Assembly (NCBI RefSeq): GCF_946187255.1
Contig: NZ_CAMHRZ010000121.1
Coordinates: 1-9,712 of the forward strand
Source: an uncultured Ruminococcus sp.
Lineage (GTDB): Bacteria; Bacillota; Clostridia; Oscillospirales; Ruminococcaceae
Direction of reading: 5' to 3'
Length of the DNA stretch: 9,712 nt
The notes below the pieces were generated by a model. The model did not search any database. It worked only from the letters and a program-made list of their open reading frames with translations, and was not told the DNA's origin. Numbering within the stretch: the stretch's first letter is position 1; each line of letters begins with the position of its first letter. Of this stretch, positions 1-6,380 are shown piece by piece. The translations under genes were made by a program, and so were the position numbers.

Positions 1-1
1 T

Positions 2-175
2 CAAAAGGGATACGATACAGTAAGCAAGTCGTTCCGCCTGCCTGTGGAACTGGTGGAAGAACTTGACAAATTAGCCTACGAAAATAACCTATCTTTAAAT
101 CAGCTGGTCATTCAGTGCCTGAATTTTGCGCTGGAAAACTTGGATAAAAGTGAGAATGACGAAAAAGTTGAATAG
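2..175 (+). CDS. Ribbon-helix-helix DNA-binding protein, copy 1 (5' end outside window)
   Basis: The window opens inside this gene. The reading frame beginning at base 2 is open for 57 codons and ends in TAG at 173-175. The product has a ribbon-helix-helix layout: a strand around SKSFRLP, a first helix starting at the ELVEELDKL stretch, a turn at NNLSLN, and a second amphipathic helix through QLVIQCLNFALENL. Proteins of this fold bind DNA as dimers, inserting the paired strands into the major groove, and often act as small repressors or antitoxins. It matches the complete copy just downstream at 47 of 57 residues, so probably only the start codon and a few residues are missing. No toxin or other partner gene is visible. 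The fold is inferred from the pattern alone; the target and role are unknown. Confidence 0.75.
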   Translation, partial: QKGYDTVSKSFRLPVELVEELDKLAYENNLSLNQLVIQCLNFALENLDKSENDEKVE

Positions 176-196
176 AATAAAGTGCATAATAATTAC

Positions 197-204
197 AAGG
201 AGGT
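197..204 (+). promoter_or_regulatory. Strong ribosome binding site that fixes the start of RHH copy 2
   Basis: AAGGAGGT sits 7 nt upstream of the ATG at 212. An earlier in-frame ATG at 182 would place this near-perfect Shine-Dalgarno inside the gene and has no such site of its own. The 212 start also gives a protein beginning MWKIQKGYD, which matches the first residues visible in copy 1. The 212 start is therefore preferred. Confidence 0.85.
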
Positions 205-211
205 TATTATT

Positions 212-397
212 ATGTGGAAAATTCAAAAAGGATATGACTATGTGACAAAGACATTTCGCCTGCCCGTTGAACAGGTCGAACAGCTCGACAAACTCGCCTA
301 CGAAAACAACCTGTCACTAAATCAGCTTGTGATACAGTGTTTAAATTTTGCGCTGGAAAACCTTGATAAAGGCGAGACTGACGAAAACAAGGGATAA
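212..397 (+). CDS. Ribbon-helix-helix DNA-binding protein, copy 2
   Basis: This gene encodes 61 residues starting at the ATG chosen from the ribosome binding site at 197-204. Residues about 8-16 (YDYVTKTFR) form the predicted DNA-contacting strand, about 18-31 the first helix, NNLSLN the turn, and about 36-52 the second helix. The C-terminus is short and charged. Small proteins with this plan are usually dimeric transcriptional repressors or antitoxins. It follows the stop of copy 1 by 36 bases with no promoter that I can see between them, so the two copies are probably one transcript, closed by the terminator at 441-465. A stretch of 29 residues (LDKLAYEN to ENLDK) is identical to copy 1 although many codons differ. 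The regulated target is not evident. I am confident that it is a real gene and moderately confident of the fold. Confidence 0.82.
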   Translation: MWKIQKGYDYVTKTFRLPVEQVEQLDKLAYENNLSLNQLVIQCLNFALENLDKGETDENKG

Positions 398-440
398 CTG
401 TGGCAGGTCGTTTTTTTCGGGGAAAAATTATACATCTTCG

Positions 441-465
441 GGACGGCGGCAGCTGTCCTTTTTTT
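441..465 (+). terminator. Rho-independent terminator after the RHH pair
   Basis: Bases 441-447 (GGACGGC) pair with 452-458 (GCTGTCC), including one G-U pair, around a four-base loop, giving a 7 bp GC-rich stem. Seven T residues follow directly (459-465). This is a classic intrinsic terminator. It separates the small DNA-binding genes from the recG promoter downstream. Confidence 0.85.
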
Positions 466-517
466 ATTTAGAATATTACGGTTTAGTGACATTTTACAAA
501 ATCCACACGGCATGGGC

Positions 518-546
518 TTGCAATTTTTATTGGAATGTGTTATAAT
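518..546 (+). promoter_or_regulatory. Sigma-A promoter for recG
   Basis: TTGCAA at 518-523 is the -35 box and TATAAT at 541-546 a perfect -10 box, with the ideal 17-base spacer. The TG at 538-539, one base before the -10, makes it an extended -10 promoter. Transcription should start near 553, giving a short leader of about 28 nt before the recG ATG. The placement right after the terminator at 441-465 supports an independent unit. No operator is obvious. Confidence 0.85.
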
Positions 547-580
547 ATATGAAGAATAAGTGTTGAGGCGGTGAAATGAT

Positions 581-2617
581 ATGCTCGGGGAACTTGCTAA
601 GCCCGTGATGTACCTGTCGGGCGTGGGCCCGAAAAAAAGCGAGCTTTACGAAAAACTGGGCATTCATACAGTCTACGACCTGCTTTACCATTTCCCACGT
701 TACTACATAGATATGAACGACCCGCAGTCCATCCGCGATGCGCCGCTTGGCGAACAGGTGGTGCTGAAAGGCAGGGTGGTGCGCAAGCTGCCCGAAGGGC
801 GTATAAGGCGCGGGCTTTCGGTATACAAAGTGATATTCACCGACGATACCGCCGACGTGACCATTGTTATATACAACGCCGCCTACCTCTACAAAATGCT
901 GGAGGTGGGGCATGAGTATTATCTGGTGGGAAAGCTGACGGGAAATATGATAAGGCGTGAGATCAATTCTCCGCAGGTCTACCCCGCAGCCGATACCGAC
1001 CCCGTGCAGCCTGTTTACAGGCTCACGGAGGGTATAACGCAAAATCAGCTGAGGATAAATATGCATTCTGCTTTGCAGTCCCTCAGCGGGTTCATATACG
1101 AACCTCTCCCCGCAGAGATAATGCGGGAGTACGAGCTGTGTTCGCTCCACTACGCCATGCAGAACGTGCATTTCCCGACGGATATGCACACGCTGGAGCT
1201 GGCAAAGAGCAGACTGGTCTTTGATGAGCTGCTGACGCTGGCGCTGGGTATGCTGATGATGAAGAGCCGCAGCCGTGAGAGGGCGGGCTGTACAATGCGG
1301 GCAGAAAGCATAGAGGATTATTACGAGGCGCTGCCCTTTGAACTGACTTCGGGGCAGAAAAACGCCATAAACGACTGCATCAGCGATATGCAGAAGAATT
1401 ACCCGATGAACCGTCTTATTCAAGGCGATGTGGGTTCGGGTAAGACCGCAGTTGCGGCGGGCGCTGCGTATTTCGCCTTCAAAAACGGCTGTCAGACCGC
1501 ACTTATGGCACCGACCGAGATATTGGCGGCACAGCATTACGAGACCCTTGCGGGTTTTCTGGAGCCGCTGGGTGTAAAGGTGGTACTGCTGACAGGCTCG
1601 ATGACAGCAAAGAAGAAGGAAAAGATCAAAGAGGATATCGCGGCAGGGGAGTACGCCGTTGTGGTGGGCACCCACGCGCTTGTTCAGGCAAGTACGGTAT
1701 TCAAAAAGCTGGGTCTGGTTATAACCGATGAGCAGCACCGTTTCGGTGTGGAGCAAAGGGCTCTGCTGGCGGAAAAGGGCGATAATCCCCATAAACTGGT
1801 AATGTCGGCTACGCCTATCCCAAGGACGCTGGCGCTGATGATATACGGTGATCTGGATATCTCGGTGCTGAAAGAGCTCCCGAAAGGGAGACAGCCCGTT
1901 GAGACCTACGCGGTCACGGGCAAGCTGAGGGAAAGAGCCTTCGGGTATGTCAGGCAGTACCTCGAAGAAGGCAGACAGGGATATATAGTCTGTCCCATGA
2001 TTGAGGAGAATGCGGGCGACCTGCGGGACGTTAAAAGCTACGCTAAGGATCTTTCGGAGGGAGTATTCAAAGACTATAAAGTCGGTTTGCTTCACGGCAG
2101 GATGTCCCCCGAGAGCAAGGAAAAGGTCATGAAGAGCTTTAAAGCTCATGAGCTTGACTTACTGGTATCCACCACTGTTGTGGAAGTTGGTGTGGATGTG
2201 CCGAATGCGGCAGTGATAGTTATCGAAAATGCCGACAGATACGGGCTTTCACAGCTGCATCAGCTGCGTGGGCGAGTGGGCAGAGGTGAGCATAAATCAA
2301 GCTGTATACTCATCACCGACAATCCCACTGAAGATGTTGTACAGCGCCTGAAGATACTCTCAAAGAGCCATGACGGTTTCGAGATATCTCAGGAGGATCT
2401 CAGACTTCGCGGCCCCGGTGATTTCTTCGGCAGCAGGCAGCATGGTCTCCCCAAACTGAAGATAGCTGATATGTCCCAGGATATGGAAGTGCTGATGAGG
2501 GCACAGGAGGCGGCAAAGAAGCTGATGAGCTCCGATCCGCAGCTTGAAGCTCCCGAGAACAGCAGCCTGAAAGAGCTGGTGGAGCATCTTTTTGAACAAA
2601 ATGTTTCAAATGACTGA
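581..2617 (+). CDS. recG: ATP-dependent DNA helicase RecG
   Basis: RecG is a superfamily 2 double-stranded DNA translocase that reverses stalled replication forks and branch-migrates Holliday junctions in DNA repair. At 678 residues it is full length for the family. The N-terminal wedge region begins with the typical helix-hairpin segment (LSGVGPKKSELYEKLGI, about 12-28) and an OB-like fold follows around 60-130. The helicase part carries Walker A GDVGSGKT (282-289), the Walker B box DEQH (383-386), motif III MSATPIPRT (408-416) and motif VI QLRGRVGRG (561-569). The C-terminal TRG-type segment LRLRGPGDFFGSRQ (607-620), which couples ATP hydrolysis to translocation, is intact. A GAGGCGGTGA site at 565-574 precedes the ATG. 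No frameshift or missing key residue is seen. Arginine codons are mixed (CGN, AGG, AGA), unlike the AGA-dominated pilus genes. It is transcribed from the promoter at 518-546, probably together with the membrane protein gene after it. Confidence 0.98.
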   Translation: MLGELAKPVMYLSGVGPKKSELYEKLGIHTVYDLLYHFPRYYIDMNDPQSIRDAPLGEQVVLKGRVVRKLPEGRIRRGLSVYKVIFTDDTADVTIVIYNAAYLYKMLEVGHEYYLVGKLTGNMIRREINSPQVYPAADTDPVQPVYRLTEGITQNQLRINMHSALQSLSGFIYEPLPAEIMREYELCSLHYAMQNVHFPTDMHTLELAKSRLVFDELLTLALGMLMMKSRSRERAGCTMRAESIEDYYEALPFELTSGQKNAINDCISDMQKNYPMNRLIQGDVGSGKTAVAAGAAYFAFKNGCQTALMAPTEILAAQHYETLAGFLEPLGVKVVLLTGSMTAKKKEKIKEDIAAGEYAVVVGTHALVQASTVFKKLGLVITDEQHRFGVEQRALLAEKGDNPHKLVMSATPIPRTLALMIYGDLDISVLKELPKGRQPVETYAVTGKLRERAFGYVRQYLEEGRQGYIVCPMIEENAGDLRDVKSYAKDLSEGVFKDYKVGLLHGRMSPESKEKVMKSFKAHELDLLVSTTVVEVGVDVPNAAVIVIENADRYGLSQLHQLRGRVGRGEHKSSCILITDNPTEDVVQRLKILSKSHDGFEISQEDLRLRGPGDFFGSRQHGLPKLKIADMSQDMEVLMRAQEAAKKLMSSDPQLEAPENSSLKELVEHLFEQNVSND

Positions 2618-2658
2618 TTTGTACAAAATGAATAAAGGATTGTGTGAAATGGGTGAAA

Positions 2659-2680
2659 TGTAAAGCAATACAGCTTTACA
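2659..2680 (+). repeat. Perfect inverted repeat before the membrane protein gene
   Basis: TGTAAAGC (2659-2666) and GCTTTACA (2673-2680) form an 8 bp perfect stem with a six-base loop. It lies in the 81-base spacer after recG and ends directly before the ribosome binding site of the next gene. No T-run follows, so it does not look like a terminator. It could be an RNA hairpin modulating translation or transcript stability, or a dyad operator. Its function is unproven. Confidence 0.5.
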
Positions 2681-2684
2681 GGAA

Positions 2685-2692
2685 AGAGGTGG
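2685..2692 (+). promoter_or_regulatory. Ribosome binding site supporting a TTG start
   Basis: AGAGGTGG lies 6 nt upstream of the TTG at 2699. Because no ATG is available near this point in frame, this site is the main reason for choosing the TTG start of the membrane protein. Confidence 0.65.
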
Positions 2693-2698
2693 ATAAGT

Positions 2699-3301
2699 TT
2701 GGTTCGTAACGAGCAGGACTGGCTGGGATTTGTGGTCGTGTATACTGCTGCAAGGCTCGGATTGCTGCTGTCGCTTGTATTGCTGGGAGCGTTTTCGGGA
2801 GCGGTGCTTTTCCCGTCGGTCATCACCTTTCTGCCCTATTCAATGATAGATGTAAAGAACTTTTTTGCAGAGCCGACAGTGAAGTCGGTGATAGCTACAT
2901 TGGTGATATGTCTGTTCTATGCGTGGGTGTTCTATGATGATGCCCGCAAGCATACAGCTTACGAGGAATGGAGTCTGACGAACATACTCATCGTGCTGAT
3001 ACTTATAGGTGTATTATACTTTATTCCCGCGATTTTCAGGGATTCTTTCAATGAGGAAGGCAAGGGCGAGATCTTCTATAAGGTACTTTATTATCCCGCC
3101 GGATGGGTCATCAGGGCTGTGGGGGACAACTACCTGATAGGCGTTCTCGTTTCGATATCGGTTATGCTGGGAACAGCACTGGGAGCATACATCATATCAT
3201 ACAGAAGCTATGTGAAAAAGCATCCCGTTCTGCTTGGAAGGAACAGACAGATCGCTGCCGATGATGGGGTCGGCAATGAAGGTGCTGATGAAGATGAATA
3301 G
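2699..3301 (+). CDS. Unrecognised integral membrane protein with acidic tail
   Basis: I do not recognise this 200-residue protein. It appears to start at TTG with a good ribosome binding site at 2685-2692. The sequence shows about four hydrophobic segments: roughly 12-45 (long, perhaps a helix plus a re-entrant part), 62-79, 93-113 and 145-166. A charged loop between the second and third contains DDARKHTAYEEW, and another before the fourth contains RDSFNEEGKGE. The C-terminal tail after about 170 is basic (KKHPVLLGRNRQ) and then strongly acidic (ending GADEDE), so it is probably cytoplasmic by the positive-inside rule. No catalytic motif or transporter signature is visible. It lies 81 bases after recG on the same strand with no terminator or convincing promoter between them, so co-transcription is likely. 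A functional link to recG or to the pilus operon downstream cannot be shown from the sequence. Confidence 0.8.
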   Translation: MVRNEQDWLGFVVVYTAARLGLLLSLVLLGAFSGAVLFPSVITFLPYSMIDVKNFFAEPTVKSVIATLVICLFYAWVFYDDARKHTAYEEWSLTNILIVLILIGVLYFIPAIFRDSFNEEGKGEIFYKVLYYPAGWVIRAVGDNYLIGVLVSISVMLGTALGAYIISYRSYVKKHPVLLGRNRQIAADDGVGNEGADEDE

Positions 3302-3468
3302 ATGTCAGATGTCATTGACAGCTGAAAGTGGTAAATGAGTACAAAAAAATTCTCTTCATCGCTGAATAAAGTGTGAAAAAGTTAAATGTACTATCTTTAT
3401 AGTAAGAAGTCACTAAAATTTTCATTGTTATTTTGTGAATAAAATTGCAAAAAAATCCCCATTAACTC
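3302..3468. other. AT-rich gene-free spacer upstream of the pilus promoter
   Basis: No gene is supported here. The stretch is rich in A and T runs. It contains a short dyad TACTAT-CTTT-ATAGTA at 3389-3404, about 65 bases upstream of the -35 box, that could be a protein binding site. No good intrinsic terminator for the upstream membrane protein gene was found, so read-through into the pilus genes is possible. AT tracts of this kind upstream of a promoter may act as an UP element, but that is inference. Confidence 0.4.
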
Positions 3469-3497
3469 TTGCTAAAAAATCAAAAAAATGATATAAT
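3469..3497 (+). promoter_or_regulatory. Sigma-A promoter for the pilus operon
   Basis: TTGCTA at 3469-3474 and TATAAT at 3492-3497 are separated by exactly 17 bases. TG at 3489-3490 adds an extended -10 element. Transcription should begin near 3504, leaving a leader of roughly 100 nt before pilC at 3606. The design is very similar to the recG promoter. It is the only convincing promoter found for the pilus genes in the window. Confidence 0.85.
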
Positions 3498-3503
3498 GAT
3501 AAA

Positions 3504-3605
3504 AATGTGTTTTGTAGTTTTATGCCTTGGTGTGTTTTGATGCATCGCTGAGTCAGACGGCATGAGCTGTGAAGCATTAAACATGGTGGAGGTGTATCTA
3601 CAAAT
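3504..3605 (+). other. Long 5' leader of pilC
   Basis: From the predicted start of transcription to pilC there are about 100 untranslated bases, longer than needed for ribosome binding. ATGCC at 3522-3526 can pair with GGCAT at 3559-3563, and TGATGC at 3538-3543 with GCATTA at 3574-3579. These pairings interlock, so they cannot form a simple nested stem together. I could not match the leader to a known riboswitch class; in particular the conserved cyclic-di-GMP-I core is not seen. The ribosome binding site is GGTGGAGGTG at 3585-3594. Confidence 0.35.
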
Positions 3606-4802
3606 ATGAAGACTTATAGCTACGTTGCTAAGGATACCACGGGTAAGACCATAAAGGGTACCTACGAAGCTGAAAGTGAGCAGGATCTGCTTGACAAGAT
3701 CTATGAGCAGGGACTGTTCTGTGTAAGCTATAACGAAGCTTTGGGCGGAGGCAAAAAGACTGCCCACAAGTTCAACACCGCTGAGCTGGCATACTGCTGC
3801 AGACAGCTGGCGGCGATGATGTCGTCGGGACTGACGATCGTCAAGGCGCTCGATATCCTTTATAAAGAGGAAGAAAAGAAGGGCGCAAAGGAAGTATGGA
3901 GATCGGTATACGAAGAGGTACAGAAAGGTGAGAGCCTTTCGGGTGCCCTTGAAGCCAAGCGAGGCTGTTTCCCCGACTTCTTCATTTCAATGGTAGAGGC
4001 GGGCGAGATCTCAGGTACGCTCGATATTACCATGAAAAGACTGCAGGAATACTATGCAGCCAGCAATAAGCTGAACAACAAGGTCAAGGGTGCTATGATC
4101 TATCCTTCCGTGCTGATGGTGCTTATCATCGCCCTCATCATCCTGATGAGCGTAAAGATCCTGCCTATATTCAAGAGCATGATGCCCGAGGATAAACTGA
4201 ACGGTCTGCAAAAGGCACTGTTCTCATTCAGTGACTTCCTGATCAACAAGTGGTACGCACTGCTTATCGGTCTGGTTGTTATCGTAGGTGTATGGACTTA
4301 TGCGATGAAGGTCGAGTCCGTAAAGCTGAAGTTTGACTACATCAAGCTGAAGATGCCTATCGTTGGACCTCTGATGGTAAAGATCGCTGAGGGTCGTTTC
4401 TCAAGAACTCTTTCGTCGCTTTACTCCAGCGGTATCCCGATGGTTGATTGTCTTGAAAGATCTTCAAGAATACTTAACAATACTTATATTGACAAAATGT
4501 TCCTTCAGGTCGTGGACGAAGTAAAGCAGGGTTCTCCTGTATCTATGGCGCTGTCCAAGACTGAGATATTCGAGGGTATGTTCTGCTCGATCATCTACGT
4601 TGGTGAGGAATCGGGCGCGCTGGACGAGATCCTTGAAAAGACCGCAGACTTCTACGAAGAAGAAGCAGACGCAGCCGTTACCAGACTGGTAGGTCTGATG
4701 GAGCCGGTAATGATCATCACACTCGGTATCGCAGTAGGTCTTATACTTGCCGCTGTATTCCCGATGCTCTACGGTGGTATTGCGGAAATGGAAAACGAAT
4801 AA
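3606..4802 (+). CDS. pilC: Type IV pilus inner-membrane platform protein PilC (GspF family)
   Basis: PilC is the polytopic platform at the base of the type IV pilus machine and is thought to be turned by the PilB and PilT motor ATPases to add or remove pilins. The 398 residues are the usual length. The N-terminal strand region (KTYSYVAKDTTGKTIKGTYEA) is typical of the family. Two T2SSF repeats follow, about 60-185 and 262-390. Each holds the conserved glutamate-glycine segment, seen as VEAGEISGTLD (130-140) and in the second copy as VGEESGALDEIL. Membrane segments lie at about 165-183, 216-235 and 367-390; the last carries the conserved EPVMIITLGIAVG pattern. The ATG is 11 nt after a GGTGGAGGTG site. 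It is the first gene after the promoter at 3469-3497. In many clostridial clusters pilB comes immediately before pilC, but here it does not. Confidence 0.95.
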   Translation: MKTYSYVAKDTTGKTIKGTYEAESEQDLLDKIYEQGLFCVSYNEALGGGKKTAHKFNTAELAYCCRQLAAMMSSGLTIVKALDILYKEEEKKGAKEVWRSVYEEVQKGESLSGALEAKRGCFPDFFISMVEAGEISGTLDITMKRLQEYYAASNKLNNKVKGAMIYPSVLMVLIIALIILMSVKILPIFKSMMPEDKLNGLQKALFSFSDFLINKWYALLIGLVVIVGVWTYAMKVESVKLKFDYIKLKMPIVGPLMVKIAEGRFSRTLSSLYSSGIPMVDCLERSSRILNNTYIDKMFLQVVDEVKQGSPVSMALSKTEIFEGMFCSIIYVGEESGALDEILEKTADFYEEEADAAVTRLVGLMEPVMIITLGIAVGLILAAVFPMLYGGIAEMENE

Positions 4803-4854
4803 TATACGCAGAGGCGATCAGCCTCTCGTATATGATCGCCCTACGGCGGCGGTC
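4802..4854 (+). repeat. Interlocking stem-loops between pilC and pilMN
   Basis: The spacer folds in alternative ways. Stem 1 joins ATATACG (4802-4808) plus AGAGGC (4810-4815) with GCCTCT plus CGTATAT (4821-4833): 13 bp with one bulged C and a five-base loop. Stem 3 joins 4834-4840 with 4848-4854: 7 bp with one G-U pair. A third option, GGCGATCA (4813-4820) with TGATCGCC (4833-4840), is a perfect 8 bp stem that excludes both of the others. There is no T-run right after, so a simple terminator is not indicated. RNA processing, stability control or attenuation are possible roles. The pairings are seen directly; the function is inference. Confidence 0.65.
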
Positions 4855-4895
4855 GGAAATATATCAAAATTTTATTTATTGAGGTGAAGGAATAA

Positions 4896-6377
4896 ATGCT
4901 ATCATTTGACATTTCTGATAGACAAATCAACATCGTAAAAGGTGATAATGCAGCAAGCAAGATCCGCATCGATAACTCGGTATCTGTACAGGTACCCGAG
5001 GATATGATCGTAAACGGTGAAGTAATCCAGCTGTCGGGTCTGTCCGACCTGCTGCTGACATCACTGAAAAGCGAGCAGATGATGGATAAGGACGCAGTCG
5101 TAACATTCTCATCCAGCAGTATCGTATTCAAGGAGCTTATCGTCCCCAAGGCTAAGGGCAACGAGTTCCTGCAGATGGTCCAGAACCACATGAGCCAGGA
5201 AATGGGTATCTCCAATGAGTACTCCATATCCTATACAGTAGTAGGCGAAGCAGGTCAGGAAAATCCCGGCGCGGTAAAGGTACTGGCAACTGCCTGCCCC
5301 AGCTCTATAGTTGAAGGCTTCAGAAAGCTCTTCGCTGTAATGAACATCAATCTGAGATCCGTTAACATAGGCTGTAACTCCATCTCCAGAATAGTTCTTG
5401 CAGATAAGGCAAATGTTGACAAGATGCCTCTGCTGGTATGCCAGCTGGATAATAACTTCCTGGGTCTGACCTTGTTCGAGAACGGACAGATGGCGTTCGC
5501 AAGATATGTACCGATATCTCCCGAAGAGTACGACGCTGATGACTATGTACTCGAAGCTCTGAATGAGAATATATTCAGAATGGAGCAGTTCAATAAGGCA
5601 AGAGGCGGTTCGGGTCTTGCAAACGTTATCCTCTATGGCTTTATAGATGATTATATGAAGATCGTTGATGCACTCGACGGTCTGGATATCAAGGCTTCTG
5701 TTCTGGGAACTCCTTCTCAGATCACAGGCTATGAGAACTTCGAGTTTACTGTATTCGCTAATGCGATCGGTGCTCTGTACAGAAGAAACAAGCAGACCGA
5801 AAGGATCAATCTGCTGGAAGTTGACAGATCCTCCGGTAAGGATTCATCCGCAGGCATGGGCTCGATGCTCACTACCGCGGGTATCCTCTCCGCTGCATCT
5901 GCAATACTCATCGCAGCTGTTACTGGCTTCCTCGCACTGAGAGCTAACGCCATCGATGACCAGACCGCTAAGGTCCAGGAAGATATCGATAAGCTGCAGG
6001 CACAGGTAGAGGCAAACAAGGTGCTGCATAACAGACTGGAGATCATCAACAGATATAAGAACTACGTTGAGACCGTTCAGCTGGATATCGATTCGATGCC
6101 TATCCTCAGACAGGATAAGTTCGATAAGATCGAAGAAGTTCTTGAAAAGGACGAAGCAAAGTATGAATCCATCACCTTTGACCTGAAGGAAGGTTCCTTC
6201 ACAATAAGCAAAGTTGAGGTAAATACACAGGAAGATGTTAAGAAGGTCGTTGACGATCTGCTTGCACTTGATTTTGTAGCTTATGTTGATTATGCCGGAT
6301 ACAGCGGTACCGGTGAGGATGACGAGAAGGTCAACATCAACAATCTGAAGCTGTATTTTGAGAGAGAAGGTGTATAA
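4896..6377 (+). CDS. pilMN: Fused type IV pilus alignment protein PilM-PilN
   Basis: The 493 residues combine two proteins that are separate in most Gram-negative systems. Residues 1 to about 300 resemble PilM, the actin/FtsA-like cytoplasmic protein, with FDISDRQINIV at the start and the family's VFKELIVPKAKGNEFLQMV region near 80-100. Residues from about 304 resemble PilN: INLLEVD (304-310) corresponds to the INLLP tail by which PilN docks into PilM. A membrane segment (about 325-348), a coiled coil (about 352-395) and a small alpha/beta extracytoplasmic domain (about 400-493) follow. A pilMN fusion is known from Clostridioides difficile. The glycine-rich nucleotide loops of PilM look degenerate here: DIS at 5-7, QLDNN at 183-187 and YGF at 247-249. 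A GAGGTGAAGG site at 4881-4890 precedes the ATG. pilO begins 3 bases after the stop. Arginine is encoded almost only by AGA. Confidence 0.9.
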   Translation: MLSFDISDRQINIVKGDNAASKIRIDNSVSVQVPEDMIVNGEVIQLSGLSDLLLTSLKSEQMMDKDAVVTFSSSSIVFKELIVPKAKGNEFLQMVQNHMSQEMGISNEYSISYTVVGEAGQENPGAVKVLATACPSSIVEGFRKLFAVMNINLRSVNIGCNSISRIVLADKANVDKMPLLVCQLDNNFLGLTLFENGQMAFARYVPISPEEYDADDYVLEALNENIFRMEQFNKARGGSGLANVILYGFIDDYMKIVDALDGLDIKASVLGTPSQITGYENFEFTVFANAIGALYRRNKQTERINLLEVDRSSGKDSSAGMGSMLTTAGILSAASAILIAAVTGFLALRANAIDDQTAKVQEDIDKLQAQVEANKVLHNRLEIINRYKNYVETVQLDIDSMPILRQDKFDKIEEVLEKDEAKYESITFDLKEGSFTISKVEVNTQEDVKKVVDDLLALDFVAYVDYAGYSGTGEDDEKVNINNLKLYFEREGV

Positions 6378-6380
6378 TCA

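Noticed and set aside
182..211. Earlier ATG start for RHH copy 2
   Set aside because: The strong AAGGAGGT site would then fall inside the gene, and the extra residues have no counterpart in the fold.
348..545. Small + strand frame overlapping RHH copy 2, the terminator and the recG promoter
   Set aside because: It overlaps a supported gene in another frame and runs through a terminator and promoter. No ribosome binding site supports it.
527..2149. A 540-codon open frame on the - strand across recG
   Set aside because: It lies wholly opposite the well-supported recG, has a His/Leu/Arg/Cys-rich composition unlike a real protein, no domain I recognise, and no promoter or ribosome binding site of note. 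It is a codon-bias shadow.
3504..3605. Cyclic-di-GMP riboswitch in the pilC leader
   Set aside because: Such riboswitches precede some clostridial pilus operons, but the conserved type I core and its tetraloop-receptor arrangement were not found, and the leader is short.
5665..5940. 91-codon + strand frame inside pilMN
   Set aside because: It is an out-of-frame shadow in the PilM-PilN junction. The pilMN frame is continuous through it, with motifs on both sides.
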